From the NCBI GenBank assembly GCA_946623755.1, contig CAMORK010000016.1:1-43085 (forward strand): a DNA stretch of 43,085 bases. The letters run 5' to 3'. The notes beneath the pieces were generated by a model that did no database searches, was not told the origin of the DNA, and saw nothing but the letters and a program-made list of their open reading frames with translations. The DNA comes from an uncultured Butyrivibrio sp. Its GTDB lineage: Bacteria > Bacillota > Clostridia > Lachnospirales > Lachnospiraceae. Below are positions 8,927-18,000 of the stretch, piece by piece (the stretch's first letter is position 1; every line of letters begins with the position of its first letter). The position numbers were made by a program, and so were the translations under genes.

Positions 8927-8972
8927 AAAAAAAGAACTGCCGGAGAATCATCCTGTCCGGCAGTTCTTTTTT
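8927..8972. terminator. Bidirectional terminator overlapping the end of a remnant ORF
   Basis: AGAACTGCCGGA (8933-8944) pairs perfectly with TCCGGCAGTTCT (8956-8967). It is flanked by A7 on the left and T-rich sequence on the right, so it can terminate on both strands. The stop codon of the reverse ORF (8948-8950) lies in the 11-base loop. Confidence 0.88.
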
Positions 8973-9310
8973 GTATATGGCTTATCTTCGTCATCGGGAA
9001 TGAGATTGGCTTCCTGTTTAGACTCGTCATACATTGCTTCAGCAACAGCCTGAATATCAAAGCCGTCCAGGTTTGGTACTTCGCAGGAGAGGCTGTAAAG
9101 AGCTCCTGTCTCAAGATCGTGCCAGGTTATCAGGTCAACATACTTGTCATCCCCTATGAATCTGTAGGCTTTCCCGGTCATCAGTCCGCCTGCCCAGTTA
9201 GCAAGGGTCACATCGTCCTCTGCTGTCCAGGTATAGTACATTCCTGAAATATCAGTATCCTCTGGAACTCCGTACCATTCTCTGGTAGTAAAAGAAACTC
9301 CTTCATAATG
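8948..9310 (-). pseudogene. 5'-truncated remnant of a secreted or lipoprotein-like gene
   Basis: The reverse frame is open to 9388, but only the part from about 9310 down looks coding: rich in aromatics and glycines, ending in LITWHDLETGALYSLS and LDGFDIQAVAEAMYDE. The latter resembles the C-terminal part of Lachnospiraceae surface or DUF4367-like proteins, from memory only. The stretch 9310-9388 is AT-rich promoter-like DNA, and there is no signal peptide, RBS or convincing start. The last seven codons are the terminator stem itself. I read this as a decayed gene that lost its 5' part, perhaps when the adjacent ABC operon was placed here. A short active gene with an unseen start is the alternative. 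Confidence 0.5.
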
Positions 9311-9376
9311 TATAAAAATAAATGTTTGAAAACGAATACACTTTATTTTATTATTTAACTGATGTATATTAAAATA

Positions 9377-9390
9377 AATTGCGCGCAATT
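9377..9390. promoter_or_regulatory. 14-bp perfect palindrome upstream of the ABC exporter operon
   Basis: AATTGCGCGCAATT is perfectly self-complementary, with a GC-only core in a very AT-rich 120-bp region. It lies 36 bases before the ATPase start, in promoter position. It is a possible operator; the regulator is unknown. Confidence 0.4.
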
Positions 9391-9426
9391 AAATGTATTC
9401 TGCTTTTTACTAAACTGAGGAGAATT

Positions 9427-10131
9427 ATGAAGAAACTCGTAGAGATCAAGGATGTATGTAAGATATACAATCCCGGTGAGAATGAGGTCAGAGCACTTAA
9501 TCATGTGTCATTGACCATTGGAGAGGGAGAATTTGTCGCCATCATCGGACAATCCGGCTCCGGTAAATCCACACTGATGAATATGCTGGGGTGCCTTGAT
9601 ACACCTACCAGTGGGAAGTATTTTCTGCATGGTCAGGATGTATCTCACATGACAGACGATGAGCAGTCGGATATAAGGAACAGGGAGATAGGGTTTATTT
9701 TTCAGGGTTTTAATCTGATACCTTCCCTTACCGCCCTTGAAAATGTTGAACTTCCTCTTATATACAGGGGAGTTGGCAAGAAGGAGAGAGACAGGCTTGC
9801 CAGTGCAGCTCTAAAGAGCGTTGGTCTTGCCAAGAGAATGACTCATAAGCCCAATGAGATGAGTGGCGGACAGCAGCAGAGAGTTGCCATAGCAAGAGCT
9901 ATAGCCCAGGCCCCTCCGATACTTCTTGCAGATGAGCCCACAGGTAACCTTGACACAGCTTCAACCAAGGAGATAATTACTATAATAAAGAGGCTCTACC
10001 ACGAGGGAAGGACAGTTATCATAATCACTCATGACCCGGGCATTGCTTCCCAGGCCAAGAGGATCATCACCATATCCGACGGGATGATAAAGAGTGATAT
10101 CATAAACCCGGAATATAAGGATGAAATCTGA
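9427..10131 (+). CDS. ABC exporter ATPase, MacB/LolD type
   Basis: 234 residues. Walker A is GQSGSGKST, the signature is MSGGQQQRVAIARA, Walker B is ILLADEPTGNLD, and the switch His is in IITHD. The ATG at 9427 is chosen over an upstream in-frame ATG at 9379 because GAGGAG precedes it and the family starts with MKKLVEIKDVCKIY-like sequence. The upstream extension falls in the promoter palindrome. It is the first gene of a four-gene exporter operon (ATPase, adaptor, two FtsX permeases) that would export peptides, antibiotics or lipids across the membrane. Confidence 0.95.
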   Translation: MKKLVEIKDVCKIYNPGENEVRALNHVSLTIGEGEFVAIIGQSGSGKSTLMNMLGCLDTPTSGKYFLHGQDVSHMTDDEQSDIRNREIGFIFQGFNLIPSLTALENVELPLIYRGVGKKERDRLASAALKSVGLAKRMTHKPNEMSGGQQQRVAIARAIAQAPPILLADEPTGNLDTASTKEIITIIKRLYHEGRTVIIITHDPGIASQAKRIITISDGMIKSDIINPEYKDEI

Positions 10132-10210
10132 TCATAATCGAGGCAAATTATCCGCTTCGACAGAATCAGCATAAATAGAACCGATAAACATGTTTTATGG
10201 AGGAAAAGAA

Positions 10211-11803
10211 GTGCCTGAAAATAAGAATAACATTAATGAAGCAAAAGAAGCTGAGAAGGAAACCGCCGGTCAGGCTCCGCAGATACCTGACGGGGCGAAT
10301 GAGATCAGGGAAACCACCGGTGCAGACATGGAGGTCTATGACGACTACGACGTGACGGACCTGGCGGATTCTGCTCCTAAGAAAAAGAGATTTAAGAAGA
10401 GATATGCAGTGATCGGTATAGCTGCTCTGCTAATCGCAGCCTTTGTCATATACCGCATCAATGCTGCAAAGAGTGCTGCAGTTTATGTTGAAACACAGGA
10501 AGTAGCTCTTTCAAGCATTGAAAATGTTTTGTCGATTTCAGGAACCGTACAGAGTGCTGAAACCAAGAACTACTATTCGGAAGTCACAGCACCTATACAG
10601 TCTCTTAATGTAAAGGTGGGAGATAAAGTCTCAGAGGGTGATGAGCTCTATGCATTTGATACAGAGGCTCTCGACCTGGCCCAGAAAAATGCTGAGCTTG
10701 CCATCAAGCAGGCTAAGGGTACATATAGTGCTACTGCTGCCGGAGCAACGATTTCGGATTCTGCTGAGTACTATGCACAGAACATGACTCTTGATCAGAT
10801 CAATAACAGGATTGATCAGATTACAAATGAAGTAGAAGCTGTCAAGAAGCAGATTGAGGAGAAGCAAAACAGGATCAATCAGACCATTGATGAACTAAAG
10901 AAGGTTCAGATGGATTATAACCAGAACAGAGTAAGTGATGCGTCAGAGGGATACAATCAGTATTCCAGAAAAGACAGCGATGGAAATGAGATGTATCTTC
11001 AGACGCAGGAGGCGCTGGTTGACGCTCAGGCTGCCCTTACAAGAGATTCTGAGATCATTGCATGGAATGATCAGATTACAGCCTTAAATGATGAGTCTGC
11101 TCGCCTTACTCAGGCAAGAGGCTTGAAAACCAGTGGAGGAACTGTTTCAGCTTCAAAGGCTGCCCTTGACTCCACCCAGCTGACTCAGGAAGATACCATC
11201 GCTAAGATCGAAGCTGCAAAAGAGGGTGTTAAGGCTGATTTTGACGGCGTAATCACAGCAATTCCTGCAACTGTTGCAGAGGGAGCTACCGTGACTCCCG
11301 GGGCACAGATCCTTACAATGGCCAATCTTGACGATGTACAGGTATCGATCCAGGTTTCCAAGAGCGATCTTCCCAAGATTGCCGAGGGACAGAAGGTTGA
11401 TATAACCATCAACGGAAAGCCTTATAGCGGTGAGATCACCAAGATTTCCGGAAATGCGACCAAGAATACCAATGGTGTCGCTGTGGTTGACACTATCATA
11501 AAGGTTACAAACCCTGATTCAGACATAATCCTCGGAGTTGAGGCAAATAACAAGATCCATGCTCAGAAGGCTGATAACACCATCGTTCTTCCTTATGAGT
11601 ATGTTCAGACAGATTCCACAGGAGATTATGTATACGTTCTTGCAGCAGATAATACGGTACAGAGAAAGGATGTAGTCATCGGTATTTCAACCTCCACAGA
11701 TGCCCAGATAACAGAGGGACTCGAAGTTGGAGATAAGGTAATCACATCGGATGCATCACTCCTTACAGAGGGTATGACTGTAGCAGTTATGCCACAGCAG
11801 TAA
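10211..11803 (+). CDS. HlyD/MacA-type membrane fusion (adaptor) protein
   Basis: About 530 residues. An acidic cytoplasmic N-terminus (first 50) precedes a basic KKKRFKKR and one TM helix (AVIGIAALLIAAFVIY). A lipoyl half-motif (APIQSLNVKVGDKVSEGD), a long coiled-coil hairpin (about 190-330), the second lipoyl half (GVKADFDGVITAIPATVAEGATVTPG) and beta-barrel domains follow. Start choice: GGAGG at 10199-10203 sits 7 bases before GTG 10211, while an in-frame ATG at 10190 has no RBS and overlaps it. Both are possible; I prefer GTG. In Firmicutes such YknX/MacA-like adaptors sit outside the membrane and assist the FtsX permease. Confidence 0.9.
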   Translation: MPENKNNINEAKEAEKETAGQAPQIPDGANEIRETTGADMEVYDDYDVTDLADSAPKKKRFKKRYAVIGIAALLIAAFVIYRINAAKSAAVYVETQEVALSSIENVLSISGTVQSAETKNYYSEVTAPIQSLNVKVGDKVSEGDELYAFDTEALDLAQKNAELAIKQAKGTYSATAAGATISDSAEYYAQNMTLDQINNRIDQITNEVEAVKKQIEEKQNRINQTIDELKKVQMDYNQNRVSDASEGYNQYSRKDSDGNEMYLQTQEALVDAQAALTRDSEIIAWNDQITALNDESARLTQARGLKTSGGTVSASKAALDSTQLTQEDTIAKIEAAKEGVKADFDGVITAIPATVAEGATVTPGAQILTMANLDDVQVSIQVSKSDLPKIAEGQKVDITINGKPYSGEITKISGNATKNTNGVAVVDTIIKVTNPDSDIILGVEANNKIHAQKADNTIVLPYEYVQTDSTGDYVYVLAADNTVQRKDVVIGISTSTDAQITEGLEVGDKVITSDASLLTEGMTVAVMPQQ

Positions 11804-11808
11804 TAAAT

Positions 11809-13017
11809 ATGGGAAAAATTACAGAGTATTTAAAAAGTGCAATTAAACAGATAATAGGCAACGGATACAGGACCATTATGACCATGCTGGGCATCGTCAT
11901 AGGTATTGCTGCGGTTATTGCGGTGGTTTCCCTTGGAAACGGAATGAGCGCTTATGTAAAGAATTCACTCAACGACCTTGCTGGAAACTACGGTATTATC
12001 AGCATAAACACTGCCAAGACAGCTGAGAGATTCACAAGAGATGACATGGAAAAAATAGAGGAAGTTCTTCCTAATATCAAGGGAGTATCTCCGAATCTGT
12101 CAGCATACGGAAATGTAAAGGGCAGAAAGAAAACGGTAAGCACCAGTATCAATGGTGGGTCTCCGGCTCTTGAATATTCATATAGCAACGGAATCGTCAA
12201 GGGGTCATATTTTACACAGCAGCAGGTGGATTCCGGTTCCAGAGTATGTGTCATGCTTTTGGATGATGCCAAGGAACTGTTCGGAACCGAAGATGCCATC
12301 GGCTTTGATGTTGACATAACGGTCTGGGGTAAGACATCCACCTATACTATAGTAGGACTTCGTGATCACATGAATGACATGTATCAGTTTCTTATGGCAG
12401 GACAGGACTACAGTGCTCAGATAGAGGTTCCCTACACTGCGCTTGGTGCAGATTATGATATAGGTACCGAGAATTTTGAGCAGCTCGTTCTTTTTGATGA
12501 ACAGGACACACTGGCAGAGTCTGTGGAGAGGGCCAAAGACGTAGTTGCCAACGCCCATAACCTGAGAGGGTCTTCTGCTCTTACAGCCCAGAGTATGGCG
12601 GATTTCTCGGATCAGCTTGATCAGATTCTGGGCTACGCCAGCAAATTCCTTATTCTTGTTTCGGTAATTTCTCTTATCGTAGGCGGAATCGGAGTCATGA
12701 ACATTATGCTGGTTTCCGTTACAGAGAGAACCAGGGAAATCGGTATCAGGAAGTCCATAGGTGCATCGACGGGAGCAATAATGACACAGTTTCTGGCAGA
12801 GGCAGCCATTCTTACATTCCTCGGAGGAATAGTAGGAATAATCTTAGGTATATTGGCAGCCTATGTGATCTGCAGTGCCATCGGCTTCGATGTCATAATC
12901 ACTCCCACATCTGTCGTTGGGGCAGCCGTTTTCTCAGTCATGATAGGTCTTTTCTTCGGAATCTATCCCGCCAGAAAAGCAGCAACCATGAAACCCATTG
13001 ATGCACTTAGATTATAG
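11809..13017 (+). CDS. MacB/FtsX-type ABC permease, first copy
   Basis: 402 residues. The N-terminal TM (about 20-42) precedes an extracytoplasmic MacB-PCD-like domain (about 45-260). Three TM helices follow in the FtsX domain, with GGIGVMNIMLVSVTERTREIGIRKS, the coupling-helix signature (the stretch here is longer than 20; key residues are GGIGVMN and ERTREIGIRK). The start lies 5 bases after the adaptor stop with only a weak RBS, so translation is probably coupled. The last eight codons and stop are duplicated 146 bp downstream. It pairs with the second permease to form a heterodimer. Confidence 0.93.
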   Translation: MGKITEYLKSAIKQIIGNGYRTIMTMLGIVIGIAAVIAVVSLGNGMSAYVKNSLNDLAGNYGIISINTAKTAERFTRDDMEKIEEVLPNIKGVSPNLSAYGNVKGRKKTVSTSINGGSPALEYSYSNGIVKGSYFTQQQVDSGSRVCVMLLDDAKELFGTEDAIGFDVDITVWGKTSTYTIVGLRDHMNDMYQFLMAGQDYSAQIEVPYTALGADYDIGTENFEQLVLFDEQDTLAESVERAKDVVANAHNLRGSSALTAQSMADFSDQLDQILGYASKFLILVSVISLIVGGIGVMNIMLVSVTERTREIGIRKSIGASTGAIMTQFLAEAAILTFLGGIVGIILGILAAYVICSAIGFDVIITPTSVVGAAVFSVMIGLFFGIYPARKAATMKPIDALRL

Positions 13018-13023
13018 AATCAC
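12988..13023 (+). repeat. 36-bp direct repeat, copy 1 (end of first permease gene)
   Basis: ATGAAACCCATTGATGCAC and the following 17 bases, ending TAGAATCAC. It encodes the C-terminal MKPIDALRL and stop of the first permease. It matches copy 2 at 13134-13169 with a single difference (A versus G, just before the TAG). Confidence 0.95.
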
Positions 13024-13137
13024 GCATATACTGCGTGATTCGTAAGAAAATGAATCAGTAGTGAGGGGCAATCATTTGCGAAGCAAATTCTAATATTGCC
13101 CCGAATCATTGCCATAAGCGGAAGCGAATGGCAATGA
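13017..13137 (+). repeat. Small hairpin-rich element between the two permease genes
   Basis: Three consecutive perfect inverted repeats. (1) GAATCACGCA/TGCGTGATTC (13017-13041, 5-base loop). (2) GGGGCAAT/ATTGCCCC (13065-13102) enclosing ATTTGC/GCAAAT. (3) TCATTGCCAT/ATGGCAATGA (13106-13137, 12-base loop). None has a T-run, so they are not classic terminators. The structured stretch is bracketed by the 36-bp direct repeats, as for a small inserted element (REP- or MITE-like) or an mRNA processing/stability structure in the operon. Confidence 0.75.
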
Positions 13138-13169
13138 AACCCATTGATGCACTTAGATTGTAGAATCAC
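13134..13169 (+). repeat. 36-bp direct repeat, copy 2 (non-coding duplicate)
   Basis: Copy of the permease 3' end at an offset of 146 bp, followed directly by the RBS region of the second permease. It would restore the original junction TAGAATCAC-TATAAAAGG if the 146 bp were removed. It contains a cryptic open stretch ending MAMKPIDALRL and stop, probably not translated. Confidence 0.95.
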
Positions 13170-13186
13170 TATAAAAGGAACTATAA

Positions 13187-14404
13187 ATGGGAACATTTGG
13201 AGAGTATATAAAAAGTGCTCTGTCAAGCATCAGAAACAATAAGGGACGATCTTTTCTGACAATGCTTGGCATCATCATAGGAATTTCGGCAGTACTGGTC
13301 GTGCTCATCATAGGTGATGGCATGAAGGCTACTGTGAACAGCGAGATTGACTCCATGGGAGCCAGTTCTATTTCTGTTACTCTGGATGACACCAAGACAG
13401 ATAAGAGATTTACCAGGAGTCAGTTAAAGGCTATTGAAGAGAATATCGATGGAATTTATGGTATATCTCCAAGCTTTACTGTGTGGGGCAATGCAAACAG
13501 CAAAAGGGGAGAGGGATTTGAACTCTTTATTACGGGCGGAAGTGAATCCTCTGAGACAGCTAGTGGTATCAAGATGCTCCATGGAAGGTACTACAACAGC
13601 TCTGATGTGGAGGATGGTAAGCAGGTCCTTGTAGTCAGCCAGTCGTTTGCAAGAAACATCTTTGGATACGAAGAGGTAGTTGGTGAAACACTGGATGTGA
13701 CTGCTTATGACATCACCAAGGAGTTCATGATCGTTGGAATAAGAGAGGATACTCCGATGGACATAGCTTTTTCAAGCTATGGCGAGGACATCATCCTTAC
13801 TGCAGATGGACCCTACACTTCACTTGCTGAGGCTTACGGCTTTGATATGGATAACATGTTTAATTCCTTTACCATATATCTCGACAGTGAAAACAGAAAT
13901 GAGGTTCTTGGTAAGGCAAGATCCGTGGTGGAGAATGTCACGGGACTCAGAGGAGAGAATGCCGTCAAGATATCATCGGGCTCCGGCTTTGATGAGACCA
14001 CAAACTCGATCCTTGACATCATAACCTCGGTTGTTGCCATAATTGCCGCCATATCTCTTTTGGTAGGCGGAATCGGAGTTATGAATATCATGACGGTTTC
14101 GGTTACTGAGAGAACGAGGGAGATCGGTATCAGAAAATCCCTTGGCGCCAGGACTTCTTCAATACTTACTCAGTTTTTGGCAGAGGCATCAATCCTTACT
14201 TTTACCGGAGGTATAATAGGAATCATCTTTGGAATCACGGTTTCATTTATCATCTGCAAGATAATTGATTTCTCATTCTCGGTAAACCCTGTTCTTGTAG
14301 CCGCTGTAGTTGCAATCTCGACTTCCATAGGCCTGTTCTTTGGTATCTATCCTGCAAAGAGGGCGGCAAATCTTGATCCTATAGAAGCTCTTCGTAACGA
14401 ATAA
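13187..14404 (+). CDS. MacB/FtsX-type ABC permease, second copy
   Basis: 405 residues, same architecture as the first permease and clearly paralogous: N-terminal TM (about 20-42), extracytoplasmic domain and a three-TM FtsX domain. Key residues are GGIGVMNIMTVSV and ERTREIGIRKSLGAR. The C-terminus is GIYPAKRAANLDPIEALRNE. AAGGAAC lies before the ATG. It completes the exporter. Two non-identical permeases suggest a heterodimer such as YknZ-like or bacitracin/lantibiotic-type peptide exporters; there is no immunity or peptide gene nearby to name the cargo. Confidence 0.93.
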   Translation: MGTFGEYIKSALSSIRNNKGRSFLTMLGIIIGISAVLVVLIIGDGMKATVNSEIDSMGASSISVTLDDTKTDKRFTRSQLKAIEENIDGIYGISPSFTVWGNANSKRGEGFELFITGGSESSETASGIKMLHGRYYNSSDVEDGKQVLVVSQSFARNIFGYEEVVGETLDVTAYDITKEFMIVGIREDTPMDIAFSSYGEDIILTADGPYTSLAEAYGFDMDNMFNSFTIYLDSENRNEVLGKARSVVENVTGLRGENAVKISSGSGFDETTNSILDIITSVVAIIAAISLLVGGIGVMNIMTVSVTERTREIGIRKSLGARTSSILTQFLAEASILTFTGGIIGIIFGITVSFIICKIIDFSFSVNPVLVAAVVAISTSIGLFFGIYPAKRAANLDPIEALRNE

Positions 14405-14462
14405 TATAATATGAATAAAGCTTAATTAGCTGTCTTAAAAGAGCAAGAGGAGGAATGGAGTA

Positions 14463-14963
14463 ATGGCCAAAACTTATAAATTCGAGCAGGAGAGGAAGTT
14501 TTTAAAGGCAGGTTATTTCATGACAGATCAGGATGGAAACATGGTCTATGAGGCAAAAATGCTGACTCAGCCTCTGATCGGAGCCTACGATTTTGACTTT
14601 ATCAATCATCTGACAAACAGAACTGAATCCCACAAAGTGTCCAAAACCGTAACAGTGCAGATGAATGAGGGATTAAATACGAAATCCTGGTTTAAACTCA
14701 ATGGGGAGAATATCTGGGACTATCTTCACGAACTTGGTATAAGGATCGATTCACATATGAGTAAGGATAAGTTCGGTCTGACCTACAACGTGACCTTAAA
14801 GGGCCAGCCTATGGCCGTGATCGCAACATCATCTCCCGGCGGTAAAAGTCCCATCACTGTAAAAAATTTCCTGGATGTGACAGTTGAAGATGACAAGGAT
14901 CTTGATCTGGCATTTCTGGTTGCCTTTGCATCCGCAAGGACAGAGCAGTCTTTCCTCAGTTGA
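14463..14963 (+). CDS. LURP-one/Tubby C-terminal-like beta-barrel protein
   Basis: 166 residues, no signal or TM. An alternating strand pattern starts with a short YFMTDQDGNMVYEAK hairpin and ends with a hydrophobic helix (DLDLAFLVAFASAR), as in the LURP-one-related/Tubby-like fold, where one central helix is wrapped by a 12-strand barrel. The Pfam assignment is by appearance only. AGGAGGAA lies shortly before the ATG. It sits 58 bases after the exporter and 94 bases before the 1195-residue gene. A TATAAT just before the latter suggests a separate transcript, so linkage to the cassette is possible but not shown. In bacteria this fold is associated with membrane or phospholipid-related roles; function unknown. 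Confidence 0.6.
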   Translation: MAKTYKFEQERKFLKAGYFMTDQDGNMVYEAKMLTQPLIGAYDFDFINHLTNRTESHKVSKTVTVQMNEGLNTKSWFKLNGENIWDYLHELGIRIDSHMSKDKFGLTYNVTLKGQPMAVIATSSPGGKSPITVKNFLDVTVEDDKDLDLAFLVAFASARTEQSFLS

Positions 14964-15009
14964 TGCATTGTTTTTATCATCTCCCCGGAACTTGCTCTGC
15001 CTTATGCTG

Positions 15010-15015
15010 TATAAT
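15010..15015 (+). promoter_or_regulatory. Probable -10 box of the Hsp70-like cassette
   Basis: Perfect TATAAT preceded directly by TG, 42 bases before the GTG start of the first cassette gene. The nearest -35-like TTGCTC (14992-14997) gives too short a spacer (12), so the -35 is uncertain. Confidence 0.4.
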
Positions 15016-15057
15016 GTGGTATACTTAAAGATGATTATCAAAGTTTTGGGGTGAATC

Positions 15058-18000
15058 GTGAGAGAGATTATTGATCAGCTTTTACAGGGGAAATATATGT
15101 ATGCCCAGAGAAGTTTAGACTTCTCGACGGGTCGTGTTGAGCTGAGTTTGGAGCCCGGTGAGGTTGTCGAAGGCTCTTTTACCATATTCGGACCTGAGAA
15201 TACTCCGGTATATGGTCATATTTCATCAACAGAGATCAGAATGGAAGTCCTCACAGGGGATTTTTCGGGATCCCCTTATGAGGTTTCTTACAGATTTAAT
15301 GCTGTCGGAATGTCTCAGGGAGATGTTCTTAAGGGACAGTTCAGGATCATATCCAATCAGGGAGAGTATGAGCTCCCTTTCGTAGTCACTCTGCAGCTGG
15401 ATCACATTGCATCGAGCCTGGGTGATATCAAGAATTTATTTCACTTTGCAAATTTAGCCAAGACTGACTGGGATGAGGCGGTAAACCTCTTTTATTCCCA
15501 TGACTTCATTTCAGTATTTAAAGGCAATGATGCCCAGTATGAGAGTCTTTACAGGGGGCTTTGCATAAATCCCGACAATGTCCAGAATGTGGAGGAGTTC
15601 CTTATCTCCATAAACAAGAAGCAGCCGATGCAGTTTATGCTGGATCAGGAAGAGCTGCAGATAGATTTTACAGGGCTATCCCATGAGCACGGGATTATAA
15701 TCACCAGAAGCGGTTGGGGCTATACGCATCTTTTGGCTGATGTGGACGGTGACTTTATTACCCTGGATAAGTACGAAGTGGGTGAGGACGACTTTACGGG
15801 CTCTACCTGCAGGCTTAAGCTCCGCCTTCGGACTGATAAGCTCCATGAAGGTAATAATTTTGGCAGGATCACTTTTTATAATGGTTTTGTGAAGGTGGTA
15901 TTACCTGTCACCGTATCTGTCGAACTTGAACAAAGGCATCTGACAGCCGACTATCAGGAGATGAAGAAGCTCACTGTCGAGCTGGTCAGGGTGTATGAGA
16001 ACTTCAGCTGCAAGAAGATAACTTCAAGAGCATGGCTCTCAGAGACCGGCAAGATAATCGCCAAGATGAATGCCATCGATGACAAGAATCTGGAAGTAAG
16101 GCTTTATACAGCGCACTATTACATCACAGCCGGCAGGACCAATGAGGGTAAGTGGATCCTCGATAAGGCAGCAGGGGAGGCACTTGATGCCCCGGGAGAT
16201 ACACTTTACAGTTATTATCTCTACCTGACAACACTCTGCAGCAGAGAAGATGCTTTTATAAACGATGTTTCCGAAAGGCTTGAGGGGATTTTCAGAAGAA
16301 ATCCCGACAACTGGCGTATTGCCTGGCTTCTTCAATATATTTCTGAAGAGTATTCGACCAGTACTCCAAGGAAGTGGATGATGCTGGAAGAGCAGTTCAC
16401 ATTTGGCTGCAGGAGCCCGATACTGTATCTGGAGGCCATGAATCTTCTCAATGATTCGCCTTCAATACTGACGCATCTTGATGATTACGAACTCTATGTC
16501 CTGGAATACGGTGCCAAGAAACAGATAATAAGTCTGAACCTGATAGACCAGATAGTTTATCTGTCTGTTCGTGTACGTAACTTTAATCCAAGGCTTTTCA
16601 GAATACTTAAGGCCTGTTATGAGATCAAGGAGAATGATGAAGTTCTTGAAGCCATCGTCTCGCTGCTGATAAAGGGCGGCAAGACCGATGCTTTTGCTTT
16701 TGAGTGGTACCAAAGAGGCGTCGACAGGGAGCTCCGCATCACCAGACTCTACGAGTACTATATGATGTCCATCTATACTGATGAGAACGGACTTCTGCCA
16801 TGTGAGATCAACAAGATGGTACTGATGTATTTTTCGTACCAGAGTGATCTTGAATATGACAAAAATGCAATACTTTACAGATACATTCATGAGCACAGAG
16901 AGGATTATCCTGAGCTCTACGAGTCGTACGTTCCTCAGATCGAGAAATATCTTATGGCTCAGCTGGACAAGGGAAGAGTCACCAAGGACCTTGGCTATCT
17001 TTACAAGAACCTTCTTACAAGGCAGATGGTTGATGCCGCTAATGCATCCAAGGTGCTCTCGGTTCTTTATACCTCTCAGATCATTGTTCCGGACAAAAGA
17101 GTTAACGGCGTAATTGTTGTCTATGACAAGTGCGAGAGAGAAATGCGTTATCCGGTAGTTGACGGAGAGGCTTTTGTTCCGCTGTACGGCAGTGATTATG
17201 CAGTTCTTTTAACAGATCACGAAGACAACAGGTATGCATCAAGCATCCCATACTCCAACATAAGGCTCATGCTTCCCGGTAAGCTGGCTTCTTATGCTAT
17301 TCCGTATATCCAGAAGGGAAAAGAGAATCTGGATCTGTTTTTGTGCGATCTGGGCAAGAACGCGTATACCATCGATATGGACAATGTGGGCAGATATCGT
17401 GATCTGGCAAGTTCAGAGCTTGTGCGTGGCAGCTGCAGAAATGAGATAAGGGGTAATCTTGTTCATTTCTACTATGACAACGACTTTACAAGGCAGCTCA
17501 CTGAGTATCTGCTTGATATAGACCCAAGAGACCTTACGACTGCTGAAAGGGGAGAAATACTGGAGCTTATGGTAATGGCAGGGCTCTATGAACGATCTCT
17601 TGAGTGGATCAAGGAATACGGGACCTATGGCATCGACGCCAAAGTTATCTTAAGACTCTGCGTAAGGCTTATGGACAGAGGCCTTTTTGAGTACGGGGCA
17701 AAAGAGCTTGAGATCGCCCACTACTCATTTGTTAACGGCAAGTATGACGAGCAGCTCCTTGGCTATCTGATTGCAGGATTTAACGGTACGATCAAGGAGA
17801 TGAGGGACATCTGGAAGGCTGCTGAATCCTTTAGCATTGACAGTTATTCTCTCTGTGAGAGGATGCTGGTTCAGATGCTCTACAGCGGATCATATATAGG
17901 TGAGAAGATCGATATATTCAGAAACTACGTAAACAGCGGTGCCAATACCGATATTGAGATGGCTTTTCTGACACAGAGCGCCTATGATTATTTCGCTCAC

